From positions 29,463 through 93,462 of the forward strand of contig NZ_JADDXU010000030.1 of the NCBI RefSeq assembly GCF_015163075.1: 64,000 bases of DNA, read 5' to 3'. Both the position numbers and the translations under genes were made by a program. The notes beneath the pieces are model-generated. The model was not told the DNA's origin. It worked only from the letters and a program-made list of their open reading frames with translations, and did no database searches. This stretch comes from Streptomyces justiciae (GTDB taxonomy: Bacteria > Actinomycetota > Actinomycetes > Streptomycetales > Streptomycetaceae). Shown here piece by piece: positions 26,201 to 35,200 of the stretch; position 1 is the first letter of the stretch, and the number at the start of each line of letters is the position of its first letter.

Positions 26201-27796
26201 CCGCTGACTGACACCCTGACCCTGTCGGACCTGCCCGAACCGGCGGCTCCCGGTGCCGACGGACGACTCGTCCCGGCCGCCTGGGCCCGCGAGGACCTGC
26301 CCCGGCTCCAGGCGCAGCCACCCGTCTTCCTCGACCCGAACACCTTCTCCCACCTGTACGTCCTGGGCATGCCCCGCTCGGGCCGCTCGCAGACGCTGCG
26401 CACCATCGCCAGTGCCCTGGCCCGCGCCAACTCCTGCGCGGACCTGCACTTCTACGCCATCGACGCGGGCGGCGGCGCCCTGTCGGCGCTCGAAGCGCTG
26501 CCGCACACCGGTGCCGTGGTGCCCCGCACGGACCTGGAACGGATGGGCCGCCTCCTCAACCGGCTCACCGCCGAACTCGCCCGCCGACAGGAGCTGATGA
26601 CCGCCCACTCGGCCGGCAACGTCACCGAGCTCCGGGCGGCCCTGCCGCCCCACCAGCGCCCGCCGCACCTGATGCTGCTCATCGACGGCTGGGACACCCT
26701 CAGCGCGCTCGTCGGCGAGATCGAGGACGGCCGCATGATCAACCAGATCGGAACGCTGCTGCGGGAGGGCGCGGCGGCCGGCGTGCACGTTGTCGCCACC
26801 TCCGAACGGGCGCTGATGGCCGGGCGGATCGCCGCGCTGAACGACAACAAGCTGCTGCTGCGCCTGAACGACGTCGGCGACTACACCATGAACGGCATCC
26901 CCCGGGAACAGATCCCCTCCGTGATCCCGGCCGGGCGCGCCTTCCGCACCGACACCGGCGGCGAGCTCCAGGTCGCCGTGCTGCCGGGCGGCCACAGCGG
27001 TCCCGAACAGGCCGAGGCCCTGCGGCGGATCGGCACCGAGGCGGCCGCCCGGGATCTGGGCGTACCCGCCTCGGCACGCCCCTTCCGTATCGAGTCGCTC
27101 CCGGCGACGATCACGTTCCAGCAGGCGTACGAGCGAGTCGGCGCCGTCCCTCGCGGGCCGCTGATGGCGATGCAAGGGCTCGGCGGCGACGACGTGGCGC
27201 CCGTGTGGGTGGACTTCTCAGGTACGGCCTCGACGTACACGATCGTCGGCCCGCCCGGGTCCGGCCGCAGCACCGCGCTGCTGTCCCTCGCGGCGTCCCT
27301 GCTGCGCTCCGGCACGGGCGTGGTGGCCATCACCCCGCGCGAGTCGCCGCTGCGCGGGCTGGAGCGCCATGCCAAGGCGGTGGTGCTGCCGTCGGCCGCG
27401 CCGAGCGAGGAGGACCTGCGGGCGGCGCTCGCGGCGGCCGGTGACGCCGTGGTCGTCATGGTGGACGACGCCGACCTGATGTCCATGTCGCCGGTGGACA
27501 CCATGCTGCGGGACATCTCCTCCTCGGGCCGGGACCGCTCCATCGGCCTGGCCGTCGCCGGTCCCGCCGAGGCGCTGGTGTCACCCCTCAGCCCGTGGCT
27601 CGGCCAGGTGCGGCGCTCGCGCAAGGGCCTGCTGCTGTCCCCGCAGACCATCAGTGAGGGCGACATCCTCGGGCTGCGGCTGCCGCACAACGTGATCCGG
27701 GTGAACCGTGTTCCGGGTCGGGCGTTCACCGTCGACGAAGCGGGGGCCCTGATGACGGTACTGGTCCCGGAAACGGGGGCGGCGGACGCGGGCTGA
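23198..27796 (+). CDS. eccC: Type VII secretion ATPase EccC/EssC (FtsK/SpoIIIE)
   Basis: A 1,532-residue motor that powers T7SS export at the membrane. Residues 1-90 are a beta-grasp-like part and about 110-180 an FHA-like part (GPEAGQVYQLGIGTHLIG), as in firmicute EssC/YukBA, not mycobacterial EccCa/EccCb. Two TM helices span about 285-323. Three FtsK/SpoIIIE ATPases follow: D1 with Walker A GTTGSGKS (706-713) and Walker B LLLVIDEF (about 811) is intact; D2 has GMPRSGRS (from 1057) and LMLLIDGW; D3 has GPPGSGRS (from 1351) and VVVMVDDAD. D2 and D3 carry Arg for the Walker A Lys, as often in EssC. Coupled to the upstream gene; a strong terminator follows. Confidence 0.93.
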   Translation: MKFLVTTVDDQTREQRDVLVNAAAATPVRRLAAQLTAAHRVAAPEEEPDTAASEQDIPLYLGDRLLDPDLVLASSGIRDGSTLGLGRPVADSASAYGPARDAMPTPKAPGSAPVVEIQLIGGPEAGQVYQLGIGTHLIGPRAGSSVPLTGRGVPEEGLRLAVRPDGTVLAVLPEDDGQVRLSLPEAPPPRPRADVVALPPEPDPGPEEHEDDGLPRGWTPWELDGELVLGEHLLRAVRPTLADAALVVSPNASLDFNRPPRLLPPLQPETFRLPGPPEPPKRRGLPFLVIIAPMFMGVAMVWFFHSVLYLMFMVLSPVLGVGNWISGRRSGRKEYLEGVANYRLRRASLEADVRDRVDHERRVRVASAPDPAVVGLMAVGPGARLWERRPSDPDNLVLRIGTTQQQSLLQIDDGSREENHRTAHWQIPDMPIGVDLAGSQVVGVAGPEQPARALARWAVAQAAVLHSPRDLKICVLTDTKAADAWEWARWLPHARSGLSASQDNAPVILLGNDPETVANRVTELINVIRNRNQAQQATMRGALLSEPDVFVVLDGARELRDVPGMVQVLKEGPLRGIHLLCLDREERMLPEEASAVVSIAADTLTLRRTGLPDITGIRPDYVTAEWAERLARGIAPVHDVTPDAGGGLPDSVSLLDLLDLEPPTAQEVTERWNRRPASTTALVGQGFDRPVAFDLVKDGPHALIAGTTGSGKSEFLQTFVASLATVNRPDELTFVLVDYKGGSAFKDCVRLPHTLGMVTDLDSHLVQRALASLTAELMRREHMLAAVGAKDHPEYRALRRRDPSLPPMPRLLLVIDEFATLAREIPDFIPGLVGIAQRGRSLGLHMVLATQRPAGVVTSDIRANTNLRISLRVTDAVESSDVLDVPDAASISAATPGRALVRTGHRSAMSFQTAYVGAARPQDGRTEEQSAELPDDDTGLWMTPLSWQGLGRPVDAPEDAEDELALLDDEEGPTDLMALVDALVEAAGAYGHEPQPSPWLPPLTDTLTLSDLPEPAAPGADGRLVPAAWAREDLPRLQAQPPVFLDPNTFSHLYVLGMPRSGRSQTLRTIASALARANSCADLHFYAIDAGGGALSALEALPHTGAVVPRTDLERMGRLLNRLTAELARRQELMTAHSAGNVTELRAALPPHQRPPHLMLLIDGWDTLSALVGEIEDGRMINQIGTLLREGAAAGVHVVATSERALMAGRIAALNDNKLLLRLNDVGDYTMNGIPREQIPSVIPAGRAFRTDTGGELQVAVLPGGHSGPEQAEALRRIGTEAAARDLGVPASARPFRIESLPATITFQQAYERVGAVPRGPLMAMQGLGGDDVAPVWVDFSGTASTYTIVGPPGSGRSTALLSLAASLLRSGTGVVAITPRESPLRGLERHAKAVVLPSAAPSEEDLRAALAAAGDAVVVMVDDADLMSMSPVDTMLRDISSSGRDRSIGLAVAGPAEALVSPLSPWLGQVRRSRKGLLLSPQTISEGDILGLRLPHNVIRVNRVPGRAFTVDEAGALMTVLVPETGAADAG

Positions 27797-27804
27797 GCAA
27801 GAAC

Positions 27805-27847
27805 GCCGGAAGGGGGGCGCCGTGCTGAGCGGCGCCCCCCTTCCGGC
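27805..27847. terminator. 18-bp bidirectional terminator
   Basis: A perfect 18-bp stem (27805-27822 with 27830-27847) and 7-nt loop between the convergent eccC and WXG100 genes. The strongest terminator in the window. Confidence 0.9.
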
Positions 27848-27871
27848 TGCATGGTCAGGTGACCGTGCGGG

Positions 27872-28183
27872 TCACTTCTGGTTGCCGCCGATCTGCGCGG
27901 CCATCGTCCGGTCCATGTCGTCGATCTGGGTCTTGATCGACTCGAACTGCTTCGCGAAGTCCTCGATCTTGTTGACGATCTGCGTCAGCTGAGTGGTGAA
28001 GTTGAAGTAGGCCTCACGCATGGCCGGGCTGGTGTGCTGCAGGAAGAGACCGTCGTTGAGCAGGTTGTCCACCGAACCCTGCAACTGGGCCAGCTGCGGG
28101 TTGATGTTGTGCACCGCGTTCTGCAGCTGGGTGGAGACGGTGACGATCTGGCCGTATTCGAGCTGGACGTTGTTGCTGGGCAT
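27872..28183 (-). CDS. WXG100-like protein without the WxG motif
   Basis: A 103-residue, fully helical protein of the ESAT-6/WXG100 size and pattern: one helix (EYGQIVTVSTQLQNAVHNINPQLAQLQ), a turn, and a second (SPAMREAYFNFTTQLTQIVNKIEDFAKQFESIKTQI). The turn reads NDGLFLQHTSPA, so the Trp of the usual WxG turn is missing. No YxxxD/E export signal is obvious at the C-terminus; it ends QIGGNQK. It is the second gene of a two-gene minus-strand unit, 38 nt behind the longer WXG protein, and probably forms a heterodimer with it or with another substrate. GAGGAA precedes the ATG. Confidence 0.8.
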   Translation of the reverse strand: MPSNNVQLEYGQIVTVSTQLQNAVHNINPQLAQLQGSVDNLLNDGLFLQHTSPAMREAYFNFTTQLTQIVNKIEDFAKQFESIKTQIDDMDRTMAAQIGGNQK

Positions 28184-28221
28184 ATGGGTTCCTCAGGCTC
28201 GGTCGGAATCGAAGGGGTGGG

Positions 28222-29145
28222 TCAAACGGAGCTGCCGACACCGGTGTTGGAGTGCTGACTGCCGTTGGGATCGCTCTTGTCGTCCTTGCCGTCACCGTCG
28301 GTGTCGGTGGCGTCCGGGTCGGTGTTCGTCCACTGGGGGTTGTCGGTGTTGACACCCGACCCGGTGTAGCTGGACGTGCTGGTGGTCTTGCCGTCCTTGT
28401 CCGTCTCGGTGACATTCTTGGTACCGGAGCCGTTCTCGTTGCCGTGCACCTCGACGACCGTCTTCGATCCGTCGGTGTGGGTGACCGTGGTCGTGTAGCT
28501 GCCGTTGGCCCCGGTGTCAGTGTGCTCGTGGTACGTCAGACCGCCGGGCCCGTCGTCGATCGTCGTGTCACTCGACGTCACATGGCCGTCGGCGTCGTAG
28601 GTGACATGCGTCGTGTGGTTGTAGTTGTTGGTGCCGTCGCCGAAGTCGTCGTTGTGCGCATCGGTGTCGGTCGGTTCGGGGCCGGGCGGGGCGGGGGCGT
28701 CCTTGGCGTTGGGGTCGGCCAGTCGCACCTGCTTGAGGTACTCGTGGCCGTTCTTGTCCCAGGCGTGGACGAGGATGGTCTCCCCTGTCAGCTTCTTCCA
28801 CTCCTCATAGGCCTTCTTGTTCATGTCCCAGAGGCTGTGCTTCCAGCCCAGAGCCTGTGCGTTGGCGTCGCCGGCGAGCTTCGCGTCCGTCTCGAACATC
28901 TTCTGGGCGGCGAACTTGTAGGTCTGGCTGAGCGCTTCCAGTAGTTCCTTGGCGTTGTCGAACGGGCCGGTCCACTGGAGCAGGAACATGTTGACCGCTC
29001 CGAAGGCGCCGCCGAGATCGTCCTTGTGGAAGAAGTCACCCCGGCCCAGCAGCCGGGAGTCGGCGAGCTGTTCCTTGAGTCGCTCCGTGTCCTTGGCCAG
29101 CGTGTTCAGCAACTCGTAGTCGATCACCAGGTCGTAGCCAGGCAT
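28222..29145 (-). CDS. WXG100-type T7SS substrate with TSP3-like tail
   Basis: A 307-residue secreted protein. Residues 1-115 are a helical hairpin with the WTG turn at 58-60 (LLQWTGPFDNAKELLEAL), so it is WXG100-like. Residues 115-150 include HAWDKNGHEYLKQVRL, a short RHS-like strand pair. From 155 on it is a low-complexity, Thr/Asp/Gly-rich region with strand repeats (HTTHVTYDADGHVTSSD, YTTTVTHTDGSKTVVEV), ending in a thrombospondin-3/EF-like calcium motif DTDGDGKDDKSDPNG. The second ATG is used (29145) because GGAGGG stands before it. It is divergent from the giant gene across a shared 144-nt promoter. Confidence 0.82.
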   Translation of the reverse strand: MPGYDLVIDYELLNTLAKDTERLKEQLADSRLLGRGDFFHKDDLGGAFGAVNMFLLQWTGPFDNAKELLEALSQTYKFAAQKMFETDAKLAGDANAQALGWKHSLWDMNKKAYEEWKKLTGETILVHAWDKNGHEYLKQVRLADPNAKDAPAPPGPEPTDTDAHNDDFGDGTNNYNHTTHVTYDADGHVTSSDTTIDDGPGGLTYHEHTDTGANGSYTTTVTHTDGSKTVVEVHGNENGSGTKNVTETDKDGKTTSTSSYTGSGVNTDNPQWTNTDPDATDTDGDGKDDKSDPNGSQHSNTGVGSSV

Positions 29146-29201
29146 ACCTGCTCCCTCCACTGATATGTGTCTGCGGCGCCCTTCGGCGAGAACACATCAG
29201 T

Positions 29202-29233
29202 GTTCACATTACGATGGACTCATACATGTGAAC
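29202..29233. promoter_or_regulatory. Inverted TTCACAT/ATGTGAA boxes
   Basis: GTTCACAT (29202-29209) and ATGTGAAC (29226-29233) face each other across 16 nt in the divergent promoter of the WXG operon and the giant T7SS gene. It is the clearest paired example of the ACATGTG box seen across the window. Confidence 0.5.
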
Positions 29234-29289
29234 CAACCGCCCCGGCGCACTGTGTGTCATGGGGTTGTTCGACCGCGTGGAGGGGACAC

Positions 29290-32200
29290 ATGGCACGGCC
29301 GCAGGACTGGAGTGCACTGGGGATGCACAGCGACCCCACGCCCGGCGACGTGGACACCCTCTCGTCCCTCTACCAAGGGCTGCGGGACACCGAGACCCTG
29401 GGCAACGAAATCACCAGCGGTCTGAACCGGGTACTCGACCAGTCGGGCAACGGGTTCGTCGGGCGGACAGCCGAAGCGGTGCGCGCGAAGATCGACGGGC
29501 ATCTCAAGCAGTTCATCGACGCCATCGGCCAGTCCTTCTCCGTCGCCGCGGACGCGACCATGGCCTTCAAGACCACGCTCCAGGACGTTCAGATGAAGGC
29601 GGACGACGCGCTGCGGAACGCGCAGGGGCTGTCGAAGGACGATCCTCAGCTGAACGGCCTCAAGGCCCAGGCACACACCGCGCAGGACGAGTACAACACC
29701 GCGGTCAGGACGTACGAGCACCGGATGAAGGACGCCCAGCACCTCATCCGCCAGCCCATCGACGCCTGGCACCTGTTTCTCAAGTCCCTGGGCATCTTGG
29801 AGATCATCCTGGCCATCGTGGGGGCCTTCTTCGGCGGCTGGATCGGGATGCTCGCCTTCGGCCTCGGCATGGTCGTGTTCATCAGCACGCTCGTCGACTT
29901 CGCCGAGGGCAAGGCGGGCCTGCTGGACGTGGCGCTCGCCTTCATCGGCATCCTCTTCCCCTCCACCAAGGGCATCAACGTTGGCGGGCTGACCAAGAGC
30001 GTGTTCAACGCGCTGAAGAACCTGCCCAAGAGCATCGGATCGGGACTCACCGGCCTCGGCGGCGCACTGTCCCACATCCTCACCGGCGGCCTCAGCTTCC
30101 GGGGCATCTACAGCGGCGTGACGGCGCTGCCCGGACTGGTTCTGCGCGGCCTGAACGGCGTCGCCAACCTGGCCATCAAGGGCCTCAAAATCACCATCGC
30201 CGGGCTGAAGATGCTCGCCCAGACCTTCCGCGCCGACTTCCAGATGGCCACCGCCGGCATCCACACCACGCTCGGCAAGGTCGGCGTCTACGCCATCAGC
30301 TTCGGCAGCCGCTTCGTGCTCAGTGCCACGCTGCCGGTGGACTTCTTCGAACTCGGAATCCACGCCGGTTCCGCGTTCAAGATGGGCTTCGGCACCCGGC
30401 TGCTCACACCGACCGCCCACCTGTCCCAGTCGGCGCTCGGCGGCGGCCTGCACATCGGCGCGCTCACCGCCGACCACGGCGGCCTCGCCGGGTTCACGGG
30501 CGGCATGCCGCACTTCGAGACCTTCCAGCCCGGCACCCTGCAGGGCTTCAATCCCGGTGCGCTGCAAGGGCTCAACACCGGTCTCGGCGGCGCCCAACTG
30601 GGCGGGCTGCACGGCATCACCGTCGGAGCCGACGTCGGCGGAGCGAACCTCGGGTCCCTGCACTCGCTGGACCTGGGCGCCCATCCAGGCGCCGGGGACA
30701 ACCTGCTCATGGCGAACGCCGGTGGCCTGGACAGTGTGGAACACCTCACCGCCTTCGACCACTTCACCGGCTTCCAGCGCACCTCCGCCGGTCTGCTGGA
30801 GCCACTGCCCACCCACATGGGCGGCGTCGACCTGTCCGGGGCGCACGGCCTCTCCGGCCTGGGCTCCGGCGCGCACGCCCTGCGGAGCGACCTGGGGATC
30901 TCCGGTGCGGGCACCGGCCTGAACACGGCGCTCGGCGACGCCCTGAACTCGGTGCGCGTCGCGACCGGCCACGTCGAGGACTTCCACGCGCTCGGCATCC
31001 CAGAGCTGCGCAGCATCGTGGACGGCGACATCTCCAACATCCGGATGACGCAGGACGGCATCAGCCTCCAGGTCGGTGCGCACAGCGGCACGCCGACCAC
31101 GCTGCACGTGGACTACCGGGGCACGGGGGGCCTGACCAACGCCGACGGCAAGCAGGTCGTGGTCGCACCTGAGGTGCATGAGGTGCTCAGTGCGGCCGGG
31201 GTTGATGTGAAGGCGGGGGCTGCGGTTGAGGTGAAGGCAGGGGCTGTCGACATCAAGGCCGGTGCGGTTGGCGTGAAGGCCGGTGCGGTCGACGTCAGGA
31301 CGGGTGCGGTTGATGTCAAGGTGGGGGCGGTCGACGGCAAGGCCAGTGCCGCAGTCGACGTAAAAGCCAGTGCCGCAGTCGACGTAAAAGCCAGTGCCGC
31401 AGTCGACATAAAGGCCGGCTCCGCTCCCGGCGCCCCCTCCGCCTCCGGCATCAAGATCAGCCGCACCGACACGGCCGCCGGGCATTCCGCCGACGGCGGC
31501 ACCAAGGACGCCGTACACGAGCTGGACCACCTCTCCGGCGGAGCGACGTCGCTCAACTCCCCTGCCCGTCCGAGCCGGCTGACCGAAGAGCCGCCCAACC
31601 CCTCCCTCACCGCCCAGACAGACCACCTCGGCGTCTCCGCCCGCGAGAACCTCGATCTCCTCGGCCAGCGCAAAGGCACCGGCGACACGGCGGGCACGTC
31701 CGCCCCGAGCGCCATCCAGAGCGGTACCCACGTCGCCCCCCGCCCCGACCAGGTCGGCCCGGACGCGGTCGTCGTCGGCGAGCACATCGCCCTGCGGCCG
31801 TCCTCCGCCCCCACCCCCCAGTCGCGTCCGCACAGCGACGGCGGCCGTCCCGGGCCGTTGAGCAAGTTCGAGGCGGTGACCGGCGGGGCCGCGGGCAAGA
31901 CCGGCGCGGACCGGCTGGCGGCGTGGAACGAGTACGAGCAGGCGCAGGTCGATCTCGCCGACGCCGCCCGCCAACTCGACCTCTCGGGCGGGAAACTCGG
32001 CCGGCCCTCCGAGACCGTCGACGAGGCCGGCGCCAAGCAGAGCCTCCAGCACGCCGAGATCTCCCTGGACATCGCCAAGGGCAAGCTGGGCCGGCTCGGC
32101 ATGGACGCCGAGACGATCGGGAGCCATCTCGACGCGCTGGGCATACCTGGTCCGGGCCGGTCGCCGCACGGTCATGGTCCGGGGGTCGCCCCGAACGCTC

Positions 32201-35200
32201 CCAAGCGGCGCGGCCAGCAGAACGCGGCGGCGTCCTCCTCTGCGGGCCCGGTTCCGCCCGCCACCAAGGGTGAGCTGACCAGGCTCACGGACCCGGTGCG
32301 CTTCTCGCCGCAGTTCCGTGAGCACGCGGCGAGCTACAAGCTGACCCCGGTGATGCAGTACGACGGCATGGCCAAGGGGGCGTTGAGGCCGGGCGAGGAG
32401 ATCCGGTTCATCGCGACGGTCCCTTCGACTTCGGACGTCGAGTTCAAGGTCAAGGATCCCGCCACCGGGGCCGTGGTCACGAAGAACAAGCTTTTCGAGC
32501 TGGCGAAGACCTACGAGAAGGCGTTCGGTGCCGATTCCGGCCGTGGAGAGCGCCTGGGGCTCGTCATCGGTGTGAACGGCCGTCCCGGGGACGAGGCCGC
32601 GATCGAGAAGGCGATCAAGGGGTTCGCGGAGAAATGGGACAAGGAAGGCACCTACTCGGTGTCCGTGATGGGCTTCACCTGGAAGCAGGGTGATCCCAAG
32701 CTGGTCGCGGCCGGCACCCAGAAGGAGATTCCGTACGGGGCGATCCGTGAGGCGATCGTCCGCGACGATCTGACCCAGCAGATGCTGACCAAGGCCGGGG
32801 CGGACGGGCCGGTCTATCTCCACATCGGCGATGCCGACGTCAAGGACATGACGGTCGGCGGCAAGCCGCTGCTGGACACCGCGACCAAGGTCATCAACGA
32901 CATGAAGGTGACCACGGTCCACGAACAGACGCTGTTCCCCGAGGTCGTCAGCGGCGGCTACAAGCTCACCGACACGGCCGCGGCGACCAAGGCGGCCGAT
33001 CTGGATCTGGCCGTGCGGGACGCGATGAACGCCGTCGACCCTCGTGCCGTGTACTTCCCGGAGCCGAACACCTTCCTGCGGGTCGACACCGCGAATCACG
33101 AAGGGCTTGAGGCGCAGATCCATTTCGGGATCAAGCAGGACGACAAATGGCGGTTCGAGGCCCAGGAAGGAAAGCACCTCCTCAAGAACGTCATCGCGGC
33201 CCGCGAGAACATGTGGGAGGGCGACCTGACCAAGATGGTCCAGTTCAGGTCCGACCTCGCTCTCGTCACGGACGGCGGCCGGATCGCCAAGGACCTTCCG
33301 GACGACCTGAAGTCGCTCATGGGCGGCCTCACCCAGAGCCACGCCGACAAGAAGGTGTGGACCGACCAGGTCACCGACTATCTGCAGACGCATCACGCCG
33401 GTCTGCTCGGCGCGGACCCCAACGCCGCGCGCACGCTCGCCGACCTCGCCTTCCACGACATCAGGACCGACGGCTCCGAACTCGTCAGGCTGGAGGGCCC
33501 GGCGCTGGTCAAGGCGCATGAGAAGGATATGCGGTCCCTCGTCCAGGCGTCGAAGTCCCTGCACATGCAGGCGGCCGCCAAGGACCTCGTCAAGATGGCC
33601 GTCAACACCCGCAACGTCCTGGTCACCGAGATCAACAAGCTCAACAAGCTGGCCGTGCACGGCGTCGCCCCGAGCGCCCCCGGTGCCGTGACGAAGGCGG
33701 TGACGGACGGGCACTTCGGCGACGCCCTGGCGCATGCGGGGGGCGATCTGGCCTCGCACGGGTCGTGGAAGGCGGCACGGGACGCCGCCGTACCGAAGAC
33801 CGTGCGCAACCGGGACTGGACGGACCCGATATCCCATCCCGGGCGCGCGAAGCCCTTCTCGGGGCCGATCCGCGACAACGCGAAGTTCACGCGCTACGTG
33901 GTCAAGGCCGGGTTCGACATCCGCACGTTCACGGTCGACGGACACGCCGTGTCAGACCTGACGATCCGGGTGAAGCTGGCCGACGACGGTGTGCCGAAGG
34001 CCGATGCGGACGCGCTGTGGCAGCGCGCCACGTCAGGTGTGGACAAGCTGTTCAACCAGCCGGGACACGTACTTCCGGACGGGAGCGTGCTGCACGTGAC
34101 GCTGGAGCGCGCGGAGGGCCCGCTGGGCGGACATATGACCGTGAAGGCCGGCGAGGCGGGCTCCGGGGCGAACCAGTACCACTGGCCGCTGGACGCCTCC
34201 GAGACGGACCTCGCGCACGAGCTCGGCCACCAGCTGGGCCTGCGGGACGAGTACCGGGCCGCCGACGCCGGTCACCGCCCCGACAACAACGCCGGCCTGA
34301 TGGGGGACTACACCGAGGGCCTCAACGGCAGCGCCGTGCGCTCGTGGCATCTGCAGATGCTCCAGCAGACGCTGGACGCCTACGCCGACACCGGCCACGC
34401 CCTGACCGCACCTCTTCCGCCGCACTCCGTGGACCTGACGCCGGCCCCAGGACCCGGCAAGGCGAAGAAGCAGGCGGCGGCACCTCCGCCGCCGGACCCG
34501 TGGACCAGCCACGCCGACCCCGGCCGCTTCGGCAGCAACTCCGACTTCAAGCAGGCGTACGAGTACTACGAACTGAAGCCGGTGGCGCAGTACGACGGCG
34601 CCGCGAAGGGGGCGCTGAAGCCGGGTGACGACCTGCGGTTCGTCGCCACCGTCCCCGTGAAGGTGGAGGCCAAGGACGACCTGCTGCTGGACGTGGCGAA
34701 GAAGTACGGCGAGTCGTTCGGGGCGGGACAGGGCTGGAACGAGCGTCTGGGTCTCGTCATCGGCCTGAACGGGCGCGCGGGGAAACAGGACCTCATCCTC
34801 ACCAAGATCCAGGAGTTCGCCAAGAAGTGGGAGCAGGAAGGCACCTTCTCCGTCTCGGTGACGGGCTTCACCTGGCGTCAGCCCGATCCCAAGAAGATCA
34901 CCGCGGGGCACGGCGAGCAGAAGGAGGTGCCGTACGGGGCGATCCGGGAGGCGATCATCCGTGACGACCTCACCCGGGACATGATCAACAAGCTCAGGCC
35001 GGCCGGGGAGTCGGAGGGCCAGCTGTACCTGCACATCGGCGACTCGGACGTACAGGAGTTCGTCGTCGACGGCAGGCCGCTGTTCGACCGGGCCGTCACG
35101 GCCATCGAAGGGGCGAAGTTCACGTACAAGAGCGACGGTTCGGTGCACTACCCGGAGGCGATCAGCGGCGGCTACAAGCTGCCCGCCGGAACCACCGAGA

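Noticed and set aside
29167..29289. N-terminal extension of the giant protein with two Cys
   Set aside because: ATG 29290 has a strong GGAGGGG site and gives the T7SS signal domain start; the extension covers the promoter boxes.
31198..31420. Possible CRISPR or satellite repeat
   Set aside because: Units are 24 bp, in frame and without spacers; they are coding repeats in the giant gene.
29257..33945. 1,562-codon open frame on the minus strand
   Set aside because: Antisense to the giant gene; no domain, odd composition. The plus frame has clear domains throughout.
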